Assembly (NCBI RefSeq): GCF_003258355.1
Contig: NZ_QKPO01000001.1
Coordinates: 124,001-188,000, forward strand
Origin: Confluentibacter sediminis
GTDB taxonomy: Bacteria > Bacteroidota > Bacteroidia > Flavobacteriales > Flavobacteriaceae
DNA: 64,000 nt
Direction: 5' to 3'
Below the pieces are notes generated by a model. The model was not told the DNA's origin, made no database searches, and saw only the letters and a list, made by a program, of their open reading frames with translations. Shown one piece after another: positions 11,433-20,027 of this stretch; the stretch's first letter is position 1; every line of letters begins with the position of its first letter. Both the position numbers and the translations under genes were made by a program.

Positions 11433-12248
11433 ATGAAACATTTTCTTTATATAGTACTATTACTTTCCGTATTAAGCTCTTGTAGCGAGTATCAAAAGGC
11501 TTTAAAGTCTGAAGATATAGCAACAAAGTTTAAATTGGGAGATTCTCTTTTTAACCAAGGTAAATATGAAAAGGCTAATAAGCTTTTTGCTCAAATTGTA
11601 CCAAGTTATAAAGGAAAACCACAGGCTGAAAAATTGATGTATCAATATTCCATTTCTTTTTATAAATTGAAAGAGTATTATACGGCTGGTTATCAATTGG
11701 AACGCTTTGTAGCTAGCTATCCTAAAAGTGAAAAAGTAGAAGAAGCCGCTTTTTTAAGTGCCAAAAGTTATTATATGTTATCTCCGATATTTTCTAAAGA
11801 TCAAAAAGAAACGGTAGATGCTATTGAAAAATTACAGAATTTCCTCAATTTATATCCGGAGTCTGAATATGCGACCGAAGCCAATCAGCTTTTTAAAGAA
11901 TTGGATTTTAAATTAGAGAAAAAAGCATTTGAAATAGCTAAGCAGTATGCTTTAATTGCACCTGGTTATACTAAAGATTTTAATGCCGCTATAAAATCTT
12001 TTGATAATTTTGTTTTTCAATTTCCAGGATCCAAACTAAGAGAGGATGCTTTATTTTATAAGTTTGACGCTGCTTATCAACAAGCCATGAATAGTGTGGA
12101 GTATAAAAAAGAATTCCGGTTAAAACAAGCTAAAGAGTATTATACGTCCTTTAAAAAAATATATTCAGATTCAAAATACATTCAAGATGCCGATAAAATG
12201 GCATTTATGTTAGAAGAAGAATTAAAAAATTACAGCAATAAAAGTTAA
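11433..12248 (+). CDS. bamD: Outer membrane assembly lipoprotein BamD
   Basis: Lipoprotein of the BAM complex that inserts beta-barrel proteins in the outer membrane. The signal ends in a lipobox (LLSVLSSCSE). The body is built of TPR-like helical pairs: DSLFNQGKYEKANKLF, YTAGYQLERFVASYPKSEK, LQNFLNLYPESEYATEA and FDNFVFQFPGSKLREDA. 271 residues is normal for Bacteroidota. It heads the operon bamD-rpoZ-coaBC-DUF4835-recN. Confidence 0.93.
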   Translation: MKHFLYIVLLLSVLSSCSEYQKALKSEDIATKFKLGDSLFNQGKYEKANKLFAQIVPSYKGKPQAEKLMYQYSISFYKLKEYYTAGYQLERFVASYPKSEKVEEAAFLSAKSYYMLSPIFSKDQKETVDAIEKLQNFLNLYPESEYATEANQLFKELDFKLEKKAFEIAKQYALIAPGYTKDFNAAIKSFDNFVFQFPGSKLREDALFYKFDAAYQQAMNSVEYKKEFRLKQAKEYYTSFKKIYSDSKYIQDADKMAFMLEEELKNYSNKS

Positions 12249-12260
12249 ATAACAATAACA

Positions 12261-12590
12261 ATGGATTTAAAAAGAACTAACGCTCCAGTTAACACTATAA
12301 CTTACGATAGAAATCAAATTGATGAGCCAACAGAGAATATCTACGAATCAATTTCTATCATTGCAAGACGTGCTGAGCAAATTAATACAGAGATTAAAAG
12401 AGAATTAATTGATAAGTTGGAAGAATTTGCAACCTACAATGACAGTCTTGAAGAAATCTTTGAAAACAAAGAACAAATCGAGGTTTCTAAATTTTACGAA
12501 AAATTACCCAAACCTCATGCATTAGCTGTTCAAGAATGGTTAACAGACAAAATTTATTTTAGAAATACTGAGGACGATTCTCAGGAATAA
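12261..12590 (+). CDS. rpoZ: RNA polymerase omega subunit (Bacteroidota type)
   Basis: Small RNA polymerase subunit that assists folding of beta'. The 109-residue protein has the omega core NIYESISIIARRAEQINTEI, where the ARRAxQI segment is diagnostic, followed by an acidic Bacteroidota-type C-terminal extension. The gene starts 12 bases after bamD and ends 8 bases before coaBC; this order is typical for the phylum. Confidence 0.9.
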   Translation: MDLKRTNAPVNTITYDRNQIDEPTENIYESISIIARRAEQINTEIKRELIDKLEEFATYNDSLEEIFENKEQIEVSKFYEKLPKPHALAVQEWLTDKIYFRNTEDDSQE

Positions 12591-12598
12591 TTTTTAAA

Positions 12599-13810
12599 AT
12601 GTCAATATTAAGCGGCAAAAACATATTACTAGGCATAAGCGCTGGTATTGCCGCTTATAAAACAGCTTCCCTGGTAAGATTGTTTGTTAAAACTGGTGCT
12701 AGCGTAAAAGTCGTTATGACACCTGCTTCTAAAGACTTTATTACTCCACTAACCTTATCGACACTTTCAAAGCATCCTGTATACTCATCTTTTACAAATG
12801 AAGAAGATGACAATGCTATATGGAACAGTCATGTCGATTTAGGCCTTTGGGCAGACATTTTTCTTATTGCTCCAGCAACAGCCAATACCATGTCTAAAAT
12901 GGCAAATGGCATTTGTGACAATTTATTGTTAGCAACCTATTTGTCTGCTAAATGTCCTGTTTATTTTGCGCCTGCCATGGATTTAGATATGTACAAGCAT
13001 GAAAGTACTTTACACTCTTTTAAAACATTAAAAAGCTATGGAAACATTATGATTCCAGCTACAAGTGGTGAGCTAGCTAGTGGTTTAGTTGGTGAAGGAA
13101 GAATGGCGGAACCAGAAAATATTTTACAATTTATTGAAAATGATATCCTTAATAAGTTACCGCTTAAAGGAAAAAGAATTCTTATTACAGCAGGCCCAAC
13201 ATATGAAGCTATTGATCCTGTTCGTTTTATAGGAAACCATTCTAGTGGTAAAATGGGCTTTGAAATTGCTAAAGCATCAGCCCATTTAGGTGCTGAGGTT
13301 ATTTTAATTACGGGTCCTACTCACGAAAAAGTATCACATGCGTTAATTAATATGGTGCCTGTTGTAAGTGCAGAAGACATGTACAATGCAGTTCACAGGT
13401 ATTTTGAAAATAGTGATATTGCAATTTTATCGGCAGCTGTAGCCGACTTTAAGCCAAAAGAAGTAGCTTCCCAAAAAATAAAAAAATCTGACAATACGTT
13501 GACTTTAGAGCTGGAAAAAACCAAGGATATTTTAGCATCATTAGGAGCTATTAAAACCCATCAATTCTTAGTAGGTTTTGCTTTAGAGACCAACAATGAG
13601 ATTGAAAATGCAAAAGATAAGCTCAAAAGAAAAAATTTAGACTTAATTGTGTTAAATTCGTTAAATGACTCTGGTGCTGGTTTTAAAACCGAAACCAATA
13701 AAGTCACTTTTATAAATGATAAAAACGAAATAACCGAATTTCAATTAAAGTCTAAAGCTGAAGTTGCCACAGACTTATTAAACGAAATAATAAAACAACT
13801 AAATGCGTAG
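12599..13810 (+). CDS. coaBC: Bifunctional CoaBC (PPC synthetase/decarboxylase)
   Basis: Makes 4'-phosphopantetheine for coenzyme A in two steps. The N-terminal flavoprotein CoaC part has GISAGIAAYK, the active-site His in SHVDL, PATANTMSK and the Cys of KCPVYFAPAMD. The CoaB part follows with TAGPTYEAIDPVRFIGNHSS and the end motif NSLNDSGAGF. Length of 403 is normal. The last 8 bases overlap DUF4835. A second CoA gene, coaE, lies at 19364. Confidence 0.96.
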   Translation: MSILSGKNILLGISAGIAAYKTASLVRLFVKTGASVKVVMTPASKDFITPLTLSTLSKHPVYSSFTNEEDDNAIWNSHVDLGLWADIFLIAPATANTMSKMANGICDNLLLATYLSAKCPVYFAPAMDLDMYKHESTLHSFKTLKSYGNIMIPATSGELASGLVGEGRMAEPENILQFIENDILNKLPLKGKRILITAGPTYEAIDPVRFIGNHSSGKMGFEIAKASAHLGAEVILITGPTHEKVSHALINMVPVVSAEDMYNAVHRYFENSDIAILSAAVADFKPKEVASQKIKKSDNTLTLELEKTKDILASLGAIKTHQFLVGFALETNNEIENAKDKLKRKNLDLIVLNSLNDSGAGFKTETNKVTFINDKNEITEFQLKSKAEVATDLLNEIIKQLNA

Positions 13811-14693
13811 TATAATAGTTCTTTTAGTTTCATTTTTTATAACTTTTTCAGGATTTTCTCAGGAGTTAAACTGTAATGTTGTGGTTAATGCCCGCCAAAC
13901 AGGAAATGAAAATTTGCAAATATTTAAAACCCTTCAGAATCAATTGACTGAGTTTGTAAATAATACAACTTGGACAAGCAAAACGTTCTCCTCACAAGAA
14001 CGTATTAATTGTAGTATGACTTTGACTATTTCAGATTATAGTGGAGAATCATTTCAAGGAACCATACAAGTGCAATCTTCTCGACCTGTTTATGGGTCAT
14101 CATATACCTCACCAATCTATAATTTTAATGATAAAGATTTTAATTTTAGGTATTTAGAATTTCAAAACTTAATTTTTAATCCTAATCAATATCAATCTAA
14201 TTTAGTTTCGGTTATAGCATTTCATGTATATATGATTTTAGCGTTAGATGCCGATTCCTTTGCCAAAGAGGGGGGGCAATCTTACTATAAACAAGCTCAA
14301 ACCATTGCTAATTATTCTAGACAAGAAAATTATAAAGGCTGGAAATTAGAAGATGGTTTACAAAGCAGGTTTGCTTTAATTGACAACGTTTTATCTACAA
14401 CCTTCAAGGAATTTAGAGATGTCGTTTATAGTTATCATAGAGAAGGTTTAGATTTGATGAGTGAAAACCCTAAGTTAGCAAAAGAAAAAATTGCTACAGC
14501 CTTAAAACAGTTTGAAACGATGAATTCCAGACGACCTAACTCTTTTTTATTACGTACGTTTTTTGATTCAAAAGCTGATGAAATTGAGCAAATTTTTACT
14601 GGAGGTCCTAATGTAAATATTGCTAGTGTTAAAGAAACGCTTCAAAAAGTGGCTCCTATGCACAGTAGCAAATGGCAAAATATTAAGTTTTAA
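13803..14693 (+). CDS. DUF4835 family secreted protein
   Basis: A periplasmic protein of 296 residues with a cleavable signal (IIVLLVSFFITFSGFSQE). The mature part begins with the short ELNCNVVVNARQ segment and holds NCSMTLTISDYS and the conserved ALDADSFAKEGG region. In many Bacteroidota a gene of this family sits exactly between coaBC and recN, as here. Its function is unknown to me; the C-terminal region looks helical. It overlaps coaBC by 8 bases. Confidence 0.85.
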   Translation: MRSIIVLLVSFFITFSGFSQELNCNVVVNARQTGNENLQIFKTLQNQLTEFVNNTTWTSKTFSSQERINCSMTLTISDYSGESFQGTIQVQSSRPVYGSSYTSPIYNFNDKDFNFRYLEFQNLIFNPNQYQSNLVSVIAFHVYMILALDADSFAKEGGQSYYKQAQTIANYSRQENYKGWKLEDGLQSRFALIDNVLSTTFKEFRDVVYSYHREGLDLMSENPKLAKEKIATALKQFETMNSRRPNSFLLRTFFDSKADEIEQIFTGGPNVNIASVKETLQKVAPMHSSKWQNIKF

Positions 14694-14756
14694 GTTGTAT
14701 TCAATTTAAAACTCGCGTATATTTATTTCAATAATTTTTTAAATCCCAAGGCACTT

Positions 14757-16409
14757 TTGTTAATATCACTTTCTATAAAAAACTATGCTTTAATCGATAA
14801 TCTTCAGGTGAACTTTAATGATGGTTTTTCTGTTATTACTGGTGAAACTGGAGCAGGTAAATCCATACTTTTGGGGGCTTTGTCTTTGGTTTTAGGGAAG
14901 CGTGCCGATTTAAGTAGTTTAAAAAATGCCGATGAAAAATGTGTGATTGAAGCAGCTTTTAGTATTTCTAACTATCATTTACAATCTCTTTTTAAAGCAG
15001 AAGATTTTGATTATGAAGAGCAAACGATTATCCGAAGAGAAATTTTACCTTCTGGTAAATCCAGAGCTTTCGTAAATGATTCTCCAGTTAATTTAAATAG
15101 TTTACAGCTTTTAGGTGAAAGGCTGATTGACATACATTCACAACACCAAACACTAGAATTGACAAGTAACGATTTTCAGTTTCAAATTATTGATGCGTTG
15201 GCAAATAATGACCAGGAACTTGAAAATTATAAGACTGAATTAAAAGCACATAAAGTACTTCAGAAACAATTAAATGAATTGGTTCATTTTCAAACAGAAG
15301 CGATAAAAGAGTACGATTATAATTCATTTTTATTAAAAGAATTGGTTGATGCTAATTTGGTTGTTGGCGAATTGGAATCACTTGAAGAAGAATACGAAAC
15401 CTTAAATAATGTCGAGTCTATTAAGGAGAAATTGGCGGAATCCCATCAACTTTTGGGCGAAGAGCAAATAGGTGTTATTTCAACATTAACCCTGTTGAAA
15501 AATAGCCTTCAAAAATTAGCAAGTATGTCGTCTAAATATGAAGATTTATTTAATAGAGTCAACAGTAGCTTAATTGATTTAGATGATGTTTTTGGAGAAA
15601 TAGATGTGTTTCAAGAGCATTTAGAAGCAAATCCAAATAGACTGGAAGCCGTTAATATGAAGTTGCAAAAGCTTCATAATTTGATGCAAAAGCATGCTAC
15701 AGCAGAGGTTTCGGAATTAATAAACATCAAAAATAATTTAGAAGAAAAAGTATCTTATACTGAAAATTTAGATGATACCATTCAAAAAAAACAATTAGAA
15801 ATATCAAAGAAGGAAAAAGATTTAAACCTTATTTCAAAGAATATTCATGATAAACGGTTAGAAGTTATTCCAACATTAACAAAACAATTACAAGATATTT
15901 TAATGAGTTTGGGCATGCCAAATGCGCAATTTAAAATTGACCTAAGTTACGCCGATCATTATTTTACTAATGGAAAAGATGAGTTGTCCTTTTTGTTTTC
16001 AGCTAATAAAGGCGGTAGTTTTAACGAATTGAAAAAAGCAGCTTCTGGTGGAGAATTATCAAGAATTATGTTGGCTATAAAGTCGGTTTTATCGAAATAT
16101 ATTCAGTTACCGACTATTATGTTTGACGAGATTGATACAGGAGTTTCCGGGGAAATTTCTAATAAAATGGGCGACATTATGTTGGAAATGAGCAAGACGA
16201 TGCAAGTATTTTCTATTACACATTTACCGCAAATTGCAGCAAAAGGACATTCGCATTTTAAAGTGTTTAAGGAAGATGTCAATGAGGTTACTCAGACGAA
16301 TTTGGTTAAATTGAATCATGATGAACGTATCGTAGAAATAGCTCAAATGTTAGGTGGGTTGGAGATGTCATCATCTGCTATTGCTCACGCTAAAGAATTA
16401 TTAAATTGA
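14757..16409 (+). CDS. recN: DNA repair protein RecN
   Basis: SMC-like ATPase acting in double-strand break repair. Walker A is GETGAGKSILLGAL (about residues 29-42), the middle is a coiled-coil arm (residues about 160-365), and the C-terminal half has the ABC signature SGGELSRIMLAIKS, Walker B TIMFDEIDTGVSG and the His switch SITHLPQIAA. The start is a TTG, chosen because the frame then begins LISLSIKNYALID, the usual RecN N-terminus; no ATG is in reach. Length of 550 is standard. Confidence 0.95.
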   Translation: MLISLSIKNYALIDNLQVNFNDGFSVITGETGAGKSILLGALSLVLGKRADLSSLKNADEKCVIEAAFSISNYHLQSLFKAEDFDYEEQTIIRREILPSGKSRAFVNDSPVNLNSLQLLGERLIDIHSQHQTLELTSNDFQFQIIDALANNDQELENYKTELKAHKVLQKQLNELVHFQTEAIKEYDYNSFLLKELVDANLVVGELESLEEEYETLNNVESIKEKLAESHQLLGEEQIGVISTLTLLKNSLQKLASMSSKYEDLFNRVNSSLIDLDDVFGEIDVFQEHLEANPNRLEAVNMKLQKLHNLMQKHATAEVSELINIKNNLEEKVSYTENLDDTIQKKQLEISKKEKDLNLISKNIHDKRLEVIPTLTKQLQDILMSLGMPNAQFKIDLSYADHYFTNGKDELSFLFSANKGGSFNELKKAASGGELSRIMLAIKSVLSKYIQLPTIMFDEIDTGVSGEISNKMGDIMLEMSKTMQVFSITHLPQIAAKGHSHFKVFKEDVNEVTQTNLVKLNHDERIVEIAQMLGGLEMSSSAIAHAKELLN

Positions 16410-16424
16410 AAAAAAATAAAAGTG

Positions 16425-16448
16425 TTAAGTTAAAAGTTAAAAGTTTAG
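16425..16448 (+). repeat. Dispersed AGTTAAA repeat, copy 1
   Basis: Tandem AGTTAAA-type units in the recN-fabI gap. Similar runs occur at 38513-38548 and 60144-60184, always between genes and in the same orientation on the + strand. Confidence 0.6.
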
Positions 16449-16456
16449 TATTTTTG
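16449..16456 (+). promoter_or_regulatory. -7 promoter box for fabI
   Basis: TATTTTTG, matching TAnnTTTG, 45 bases before the fabI ATG and directly after the AGTTAAA repeat, which would occupy the -33 region. Confidence 0.45.
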
Positions 16457-16501
16457 GCTTTTTAAATTTAATAGCTAAACGAATCAACAAATTAACGCAT
16501 T

Positions 16502-17320
16502 ATGTCATACAATTTACTTAAAGGAAAAAAGGGAATTATTTTTGGTGCTTTAGACGAAAACTCTATCGCTTGGAAAACTGCTGAGCGAGTTCATGAAGAA
16601 GGCGGTCAATTTGTATTAACCAATGCGCCAGTAGCTATGCGAATGGGGCAAATTAATGAGTTGGCCGAAAAGACTGGTTCTCAAATTATCCCTGCTGATG
16701 CTACTTCGGTTGAAGATTTACAAAACTTAATTGATAAATCTATGGAGATTCTTGGTGGTAAAATAGATTTTGTATTGCATTCAATAGGTATGTCTATTAA
16801 CGTGCGTAAAGGCAAACATTATACTGACCAAAATTATGAATGGACGCAAAAAGGAACCGATGTGTCTGCGATGTCTTTTCATAAAGTAATGCAGACATTA
16901 TATAAAAGTGATGCTATGAACGAGTGGGGAAGCATTGTTGCATTAACCTATATGGCTGCGCAACGTGTGTTTCCGGATTATAATGATATGGCAGATAATA
17001 AAGCGTATCTAGAAAGTATTGCGCGTAGCTTCGGCTATTTTTTTGGGAGAGATAAAAAAGTAAGAGTGAATACCATTTCACAATCGCCAACGCCAACGAC
17101 TGCAGGAAATGGCGTTAAAGGCTTTGATGGGTTTATTGCTTATGCCGATAAAATGTCACCACTTGGTAATGCAACCGCTTTAGATTGTGCTAATTACACC
17201 GTATCCTTATTTAGTGATTTAACTAAACGTGTCACTTTGCAAAATTTATTCCACGATGGAGGTTTTAGTAATATGGGTGTGAGTGATGCTGTGATGTCAA
17301 CCTTTATGGGAGAAGAATAA
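16502..17320 (+). CDS. fabI: Enoyl-ACP reductase FabI
   Basis: NADH-dependent reductase of the last step in fatty acid elongation; SDR fold. The cofactor region reads GKKGIIFGALDENSIAW, and the catalytic Y-x6-K pair is in DYNDMADNKAYLES. The segment VNTISQSPTPTTAG replaces the common SAGPIRTLA loop and matches the Bacteroidota FabI variant. 272 residues is normal. A strong hairpin terminator follows at 17347. Confidence 0.95.
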   Translation: MSYNLLKGKKGIIFGALDENSIAWKTAERVHEEGGQFVLTNAPVAMRMGQINELAEKTGSQIIPADATSVEDLQNLIDKSMEILGGKIDFVLHSIGMSINVRKGKHYTDQNYEWTQKGTDVSAMSFHKVMQTLYKSDAMNEWGSIVALTYMAAQRVFPDYNDMADNKAYLESIARSFGYFFGRDKKVRVNTISQSPTPTTAGNGVKGFDGFIAYADKMSPLGNATALDCANYTVSLFSDLTKRVTLQNLFHDGGFSNMGVSDAVMSTFMGEE

Positions 17321-17346
17321 TATATTTTAATATAGAAGATAAAGTA

Positions 17347-17373
17347 GCCACCCATAAAACGGTGGCTTTTTTT
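17347..17373 (+). terminator. Rho-independent terminator after fabI
   Basis: Stem GCCACC/GGTGGC with an 8-base loop followed by seven T. It overlaps the first codons of the longest open frame of the next gene, which supports the later start at 17398. Confidence 0.85.
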
Positions 17374-17385
17374 GTGTGGATTGGT

Positions 17386-17393
17386 TACATTTG
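17386..17393 (+). promoter_or_regulatory. -7 promoter box for glycosyltransferase operon
   Basis: TACATTTG followed by TGCT and then the ATG at 17398. The spacing is the same as at ribD and implies a leaderless message. Confidence 0.55.
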
Positions 17394-17397
17394 TGCT

Positions 17398-18405
17398 ATG
17401 CAGTTACAGTTTTCATTTATAATCCCTGTTTATAATCGTCCAGACGAAATACAAGAGCTTTTGCAAAGTTTCTTAGCGTTAAAAGCAAACGAAGCATTTG
17501 AGATTGTAATTGTTGAAGATGGCTCTACAATTCCTTCAAAAGGTATTATCGATGTCTATAAAGACAAACTGCATATATCTTATTTTTTTAAAGAGAATTC
17601 CGGTCCTGGAGATTCTAGAAATTTTGGTATGCTACATGCAAAAGGCAATTACTTTATTATTTTAGATAGTGATTGTATTTTACCTAAAAACTATTTAGAT
17701 GAAGTTGTAAAAAGCTTGAATACTGATTATGTAGATTGTTTTGGTGGACCAGACGCGGCTCATGAATCCTTTTCAAATCTTCAAAAAGCTATTAATTTCT
17801 CTATGACTTCCTTTATTACCACAGGTGGTATTCGTGGAAATAAAAATAGTGTAGACGCATTTCAACCTAGGAGTTTTAATATGGGTATTTCAAAAAAAGC
17901 ATTTGAAAAGTCCAAAGGTTTTGGGGATATCCATCCTGGGGAAGATCCGGATTTATCGATCAGGTTATGGGATTTAGGCTATAACACCAAGCTTATACCT
18001 GAGGCTTATGTATACCATAAGCGCAGAATTTCTTGGAATAAATTTTACAAGCAAGTGTATAAATTTGGATTGGTTAGACCTATTTTAAATGTGTGGCATC
18101 CTAAAACAAAAAAAGTAACCTATTGGTTTCCTACGTTATTTTGTTTGGGTTTTTTAACTGCTTGTTTGCTTTATTTTTTTAAAATTAAATTTTTTCTAGA
18201 GCTATATATTTTGTATTTTATAATAGCATTTATTTGGGCTTTATTTTCCACTAAAAATGTTATGGTTGCGCTATTTTCTATAATAGCTATAATAATACAG
18301 TTTTTTGGATATGGCTTTGGGTTTTTAAAATCAACTTGTATTGTTGCTGTTTTAAAAAAAGATCCCAAACAATTTTTTCCAAAATTATTTTTTAAAAGAA
18401 CATGA
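17398..18405 (+). CDS. Family 2 glycosyltransferase, membrane-attached
   Basis: GT-A type transferase using a nucleotide sugar. Conserved parts: FSFIIPVYNRPDEIQELLQS, VIVEDGS, GPGDSRNFGM, the DxD-like ILDSDCILP, and the acceptor-side GEDPDLSIRLWDLGY. Two to three hydrophobic segments close to the C-terminus (residues about 245-315) should anchor it to the inner membrane. The start at 17398 is chosen because a terminator and a -7 box cover the upstream codons. It overlaps the YbbR gene by 4 bases. Donor and acceptor are unknown. Confidence 0.9.
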   Translation: MQLQFSFIIPVYNRPDEIQELLQSFLALKANEAFEIVIVEDGSTIPSKGIIDVYKDKLHISYFFKENSGPGDSRNFGMLHAKGNYFIILDSDCILPKNYLDEVVKSLNTDYVDCFGGPDAAHESFSNLQKAINFSMTSFITTGGIRGNKNSVDAFQPRSFNMGISKKAFEKSKGFGDIHPGEDPDLSIRLWDLGYNTKLIPEAYVYHKRRISWNKFYKQVYKFGLVRPILNVWHPKTKKVTYWFPTLFCLGFLTACLLYFFKIKFFLELYILYFIIAFIWALFSTKNVMVALFSIIAIIIQFFGYGFGFLKSTCIVAVLKKDPKQFFPKLFFKRT

Positions 18406-19367
18406 TAAGAAAATTAAAAAAGGAAATACTTCTCTCTATTAGAAACAAAAAAATAAATATCTTTTTTTTGTTTCTATTATTGGCTTTTATTATTCTAATT
18501 TTCACAAAACTATCCAAAGACTATACAAATACAATCACATTTAATATCAACAAAATAAACGTTCCTCAAGAAAATGTGATTCTTAACGATTCCAATGCTA
18601 AATTAAAAGTCACGTTAAAAACACATGGTTTTAAATGGTTAAGCTATTACTTTTTTGAACCAAAAATAACTATAGACTTTTCTAAAGATGTAAAGAAAAC
18701 TAAATCTGTGTTTATTTGGGACAAGGCGAAAGCCTATATGTATAGCGATAAGCAATTTGGTGATAATGTAGAAATATTTAATATATTTCCCGATACTTTG
18801 TTATTTAGGTACGATGTTAATTTAGTAAAAAAAATACCAGTTATACTTAATACGGATGTGAAGTTTGCATCCGGGTTTGACTTAACAGACAATTATAAAT
18901 TGAATCCAGACTCGATAGTTGTCATCGGTCCAAAAATAATAGCATCAAAAATAAAGAACATTAAAACAGAAAAATTGATTTTAAATGATGTGAAATCAAA
19001 TATATTAAGTAAGATTAAACTTAAATTACCAAAAAACAATCAAGATTTAAAATTTTCAGCTAGCGAGATCGAAGTATCTGCAACTATAGAAAAATACACA
19101 GAAGGCACATTGAAGATTCCTGTTACCGTTGTAAACGTGCCCAAAGAGATGACATTGAATTATTTTCCAAAGGAAGTAAACGTGACGTATTATACCAGTT
19201 TAAAGGATTTTAAGAATGTTACCGCAAAAGATTTTGCTGTTGAATGCGATTTTAACACCATTGAAAAAGAACAAGCTTATTTGATACCAAAACTCACCAA
19301 AACATCTAAGTTGGTTAAAAACGCTAAAGTGAATCAACAACGTATTGAATTTATAATTCTAGAATGA
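18402..19367 (+). CDS. YbbR-like domain protein
   Basis: A 321-residue protein with one N-terminal membrane helix (IFFLFLLLAFIILIF) and a large outward-facing part made of YbbR-type repeats; the pattern DSIVVIGPKIIASKIKNIKT is typical. In Firmicutes the related CdaR controls the c-di-AMP cyclase, but no cyclase gene is visible here, so that role is not implied. It lies between a glycosyltransferase and coaE with 4-base overlaps on both sides, a tight operon. Confidence 0.85.
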   Translation: MIRKLKKEILLSIRNKKINIFFLFLLLAFIILIFTKLSKDYTNTITFNINKINVPQENVILNDSNAKLKVTLKTHGFKWLSYYFFEPKITIDFSKDVKKTKSVFIWDKAKAYMYSDKQFGDNVEIFNIFPDTLLFRYDVNLVKKIPVILNTDVKFASGFDLTDNYKLNPDSIVVIGPKIIASKIKNIKTEKLILNDVKSNILSKIKLKLPKNNQDLKFSASEIEVSATIEKYTEGTLKIPVTVVNVPKEMTLNYFPKEVNVTYYTSLKDFKNVTAKDFAVECDFNTIEKEQAYLIPKLTKTSKLVKNAKVNQQRIEFIILE

Positions 19368-19957
19368 TAGTAGTTGGTCTTACAGGAGGTATAGGTAGTG
19401 GGAAAACTACGGTAGCTAAAGCGTTCCATATGTTAGGGGTTCCTATTTATATTTCAGATGAGGAAGCTAAAAAGCTCATGCATACATCTAAAATTATAAG
19501 GAAACAACTTCTTGGGTTATTTGGGGAAAACGCTTATGTTAATAATGAATTGAATAGACCTTTTATTGCTGATATTATTTTTAAAAATGAAACGTATTTG
19601 CAAAAAATGAATGCTATTGTACACCCCAAAGTAGCGACCCATTTTAAAAAATGGGTATCAAAACAACACACAGAGTATGTTATTAAAGAAGCGGCTATTT
19701 TGTTTGAAAATAATGGATACAAACAGTGCGATTTTGTTATTACAGTAACGGCACCAAAAGATGTAAAGATAGAACGGTTATTAACAAGGAATCCTACTAC
19801 AAGAGAAAAGATAGAAACCGTGATGAACAACCAATGGCCAGATGAAGATAAAGTTAAGCTGTCCGATTTTGTTATTGAAAATATAGATTTAGAAGATACA
19901 AAAGAGCAAGTGTTAAAAATCCACCATGAAATCTTAAAACATTATGGAAAACTTTGA
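19364..19957 (+). CDS. coaE: Dephospho-CoA kinase CoaE
   Basis: Phosphorylates dephospho-CoA to give coenzyme A. P-loop VGLTGGIGSGKTTVAKAF at the N-terminus, the SDEEAKKLM segment, HPKVATHFKKW and the lid region RLLTRNPTTREKIE are present. 197 residues matches the family. It overlaps the YbbR gene by 4 bases and is the last gene of that operon. Confidence 0.96.
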   Translation: MIVVGLTGGIGSGKTTVAKAFHMLGVPIYISDEEAKKLMHTSKIIRKQLLGLFGENAYVNNELNRPFIADIIFKNETYLQKMNAIVHPKVATHFKKWVSKQHTEYVIKEAAILFENNGYKQCDFVITVTAPKDVKIERLLTRNPTTREKIETVMNNQWPDEDKVKLSDFVIENIDLEDTKEQVLKIHHEILKHYGKL

Positions 19958-20015
19958 ATTTTAACATTTTTGTTAATGTAAGGTTAAAAGGCGAGAGTTC
20001 TAAATGTTAAAATGT

Positions 20016-20023
20016 TAATTTTG
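20016..20023 (+). promoter_or_regulatory. -7 promoter box for the two-component operon
   Basis: TAATTTTG, then AGCA, then the ATG at 20028. Same four-base spacing as ribD and the glycosyltransferase, predicting a leaderless mRNA. Confidence 0.55.
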
Positions 20024-20027
20024 AGCA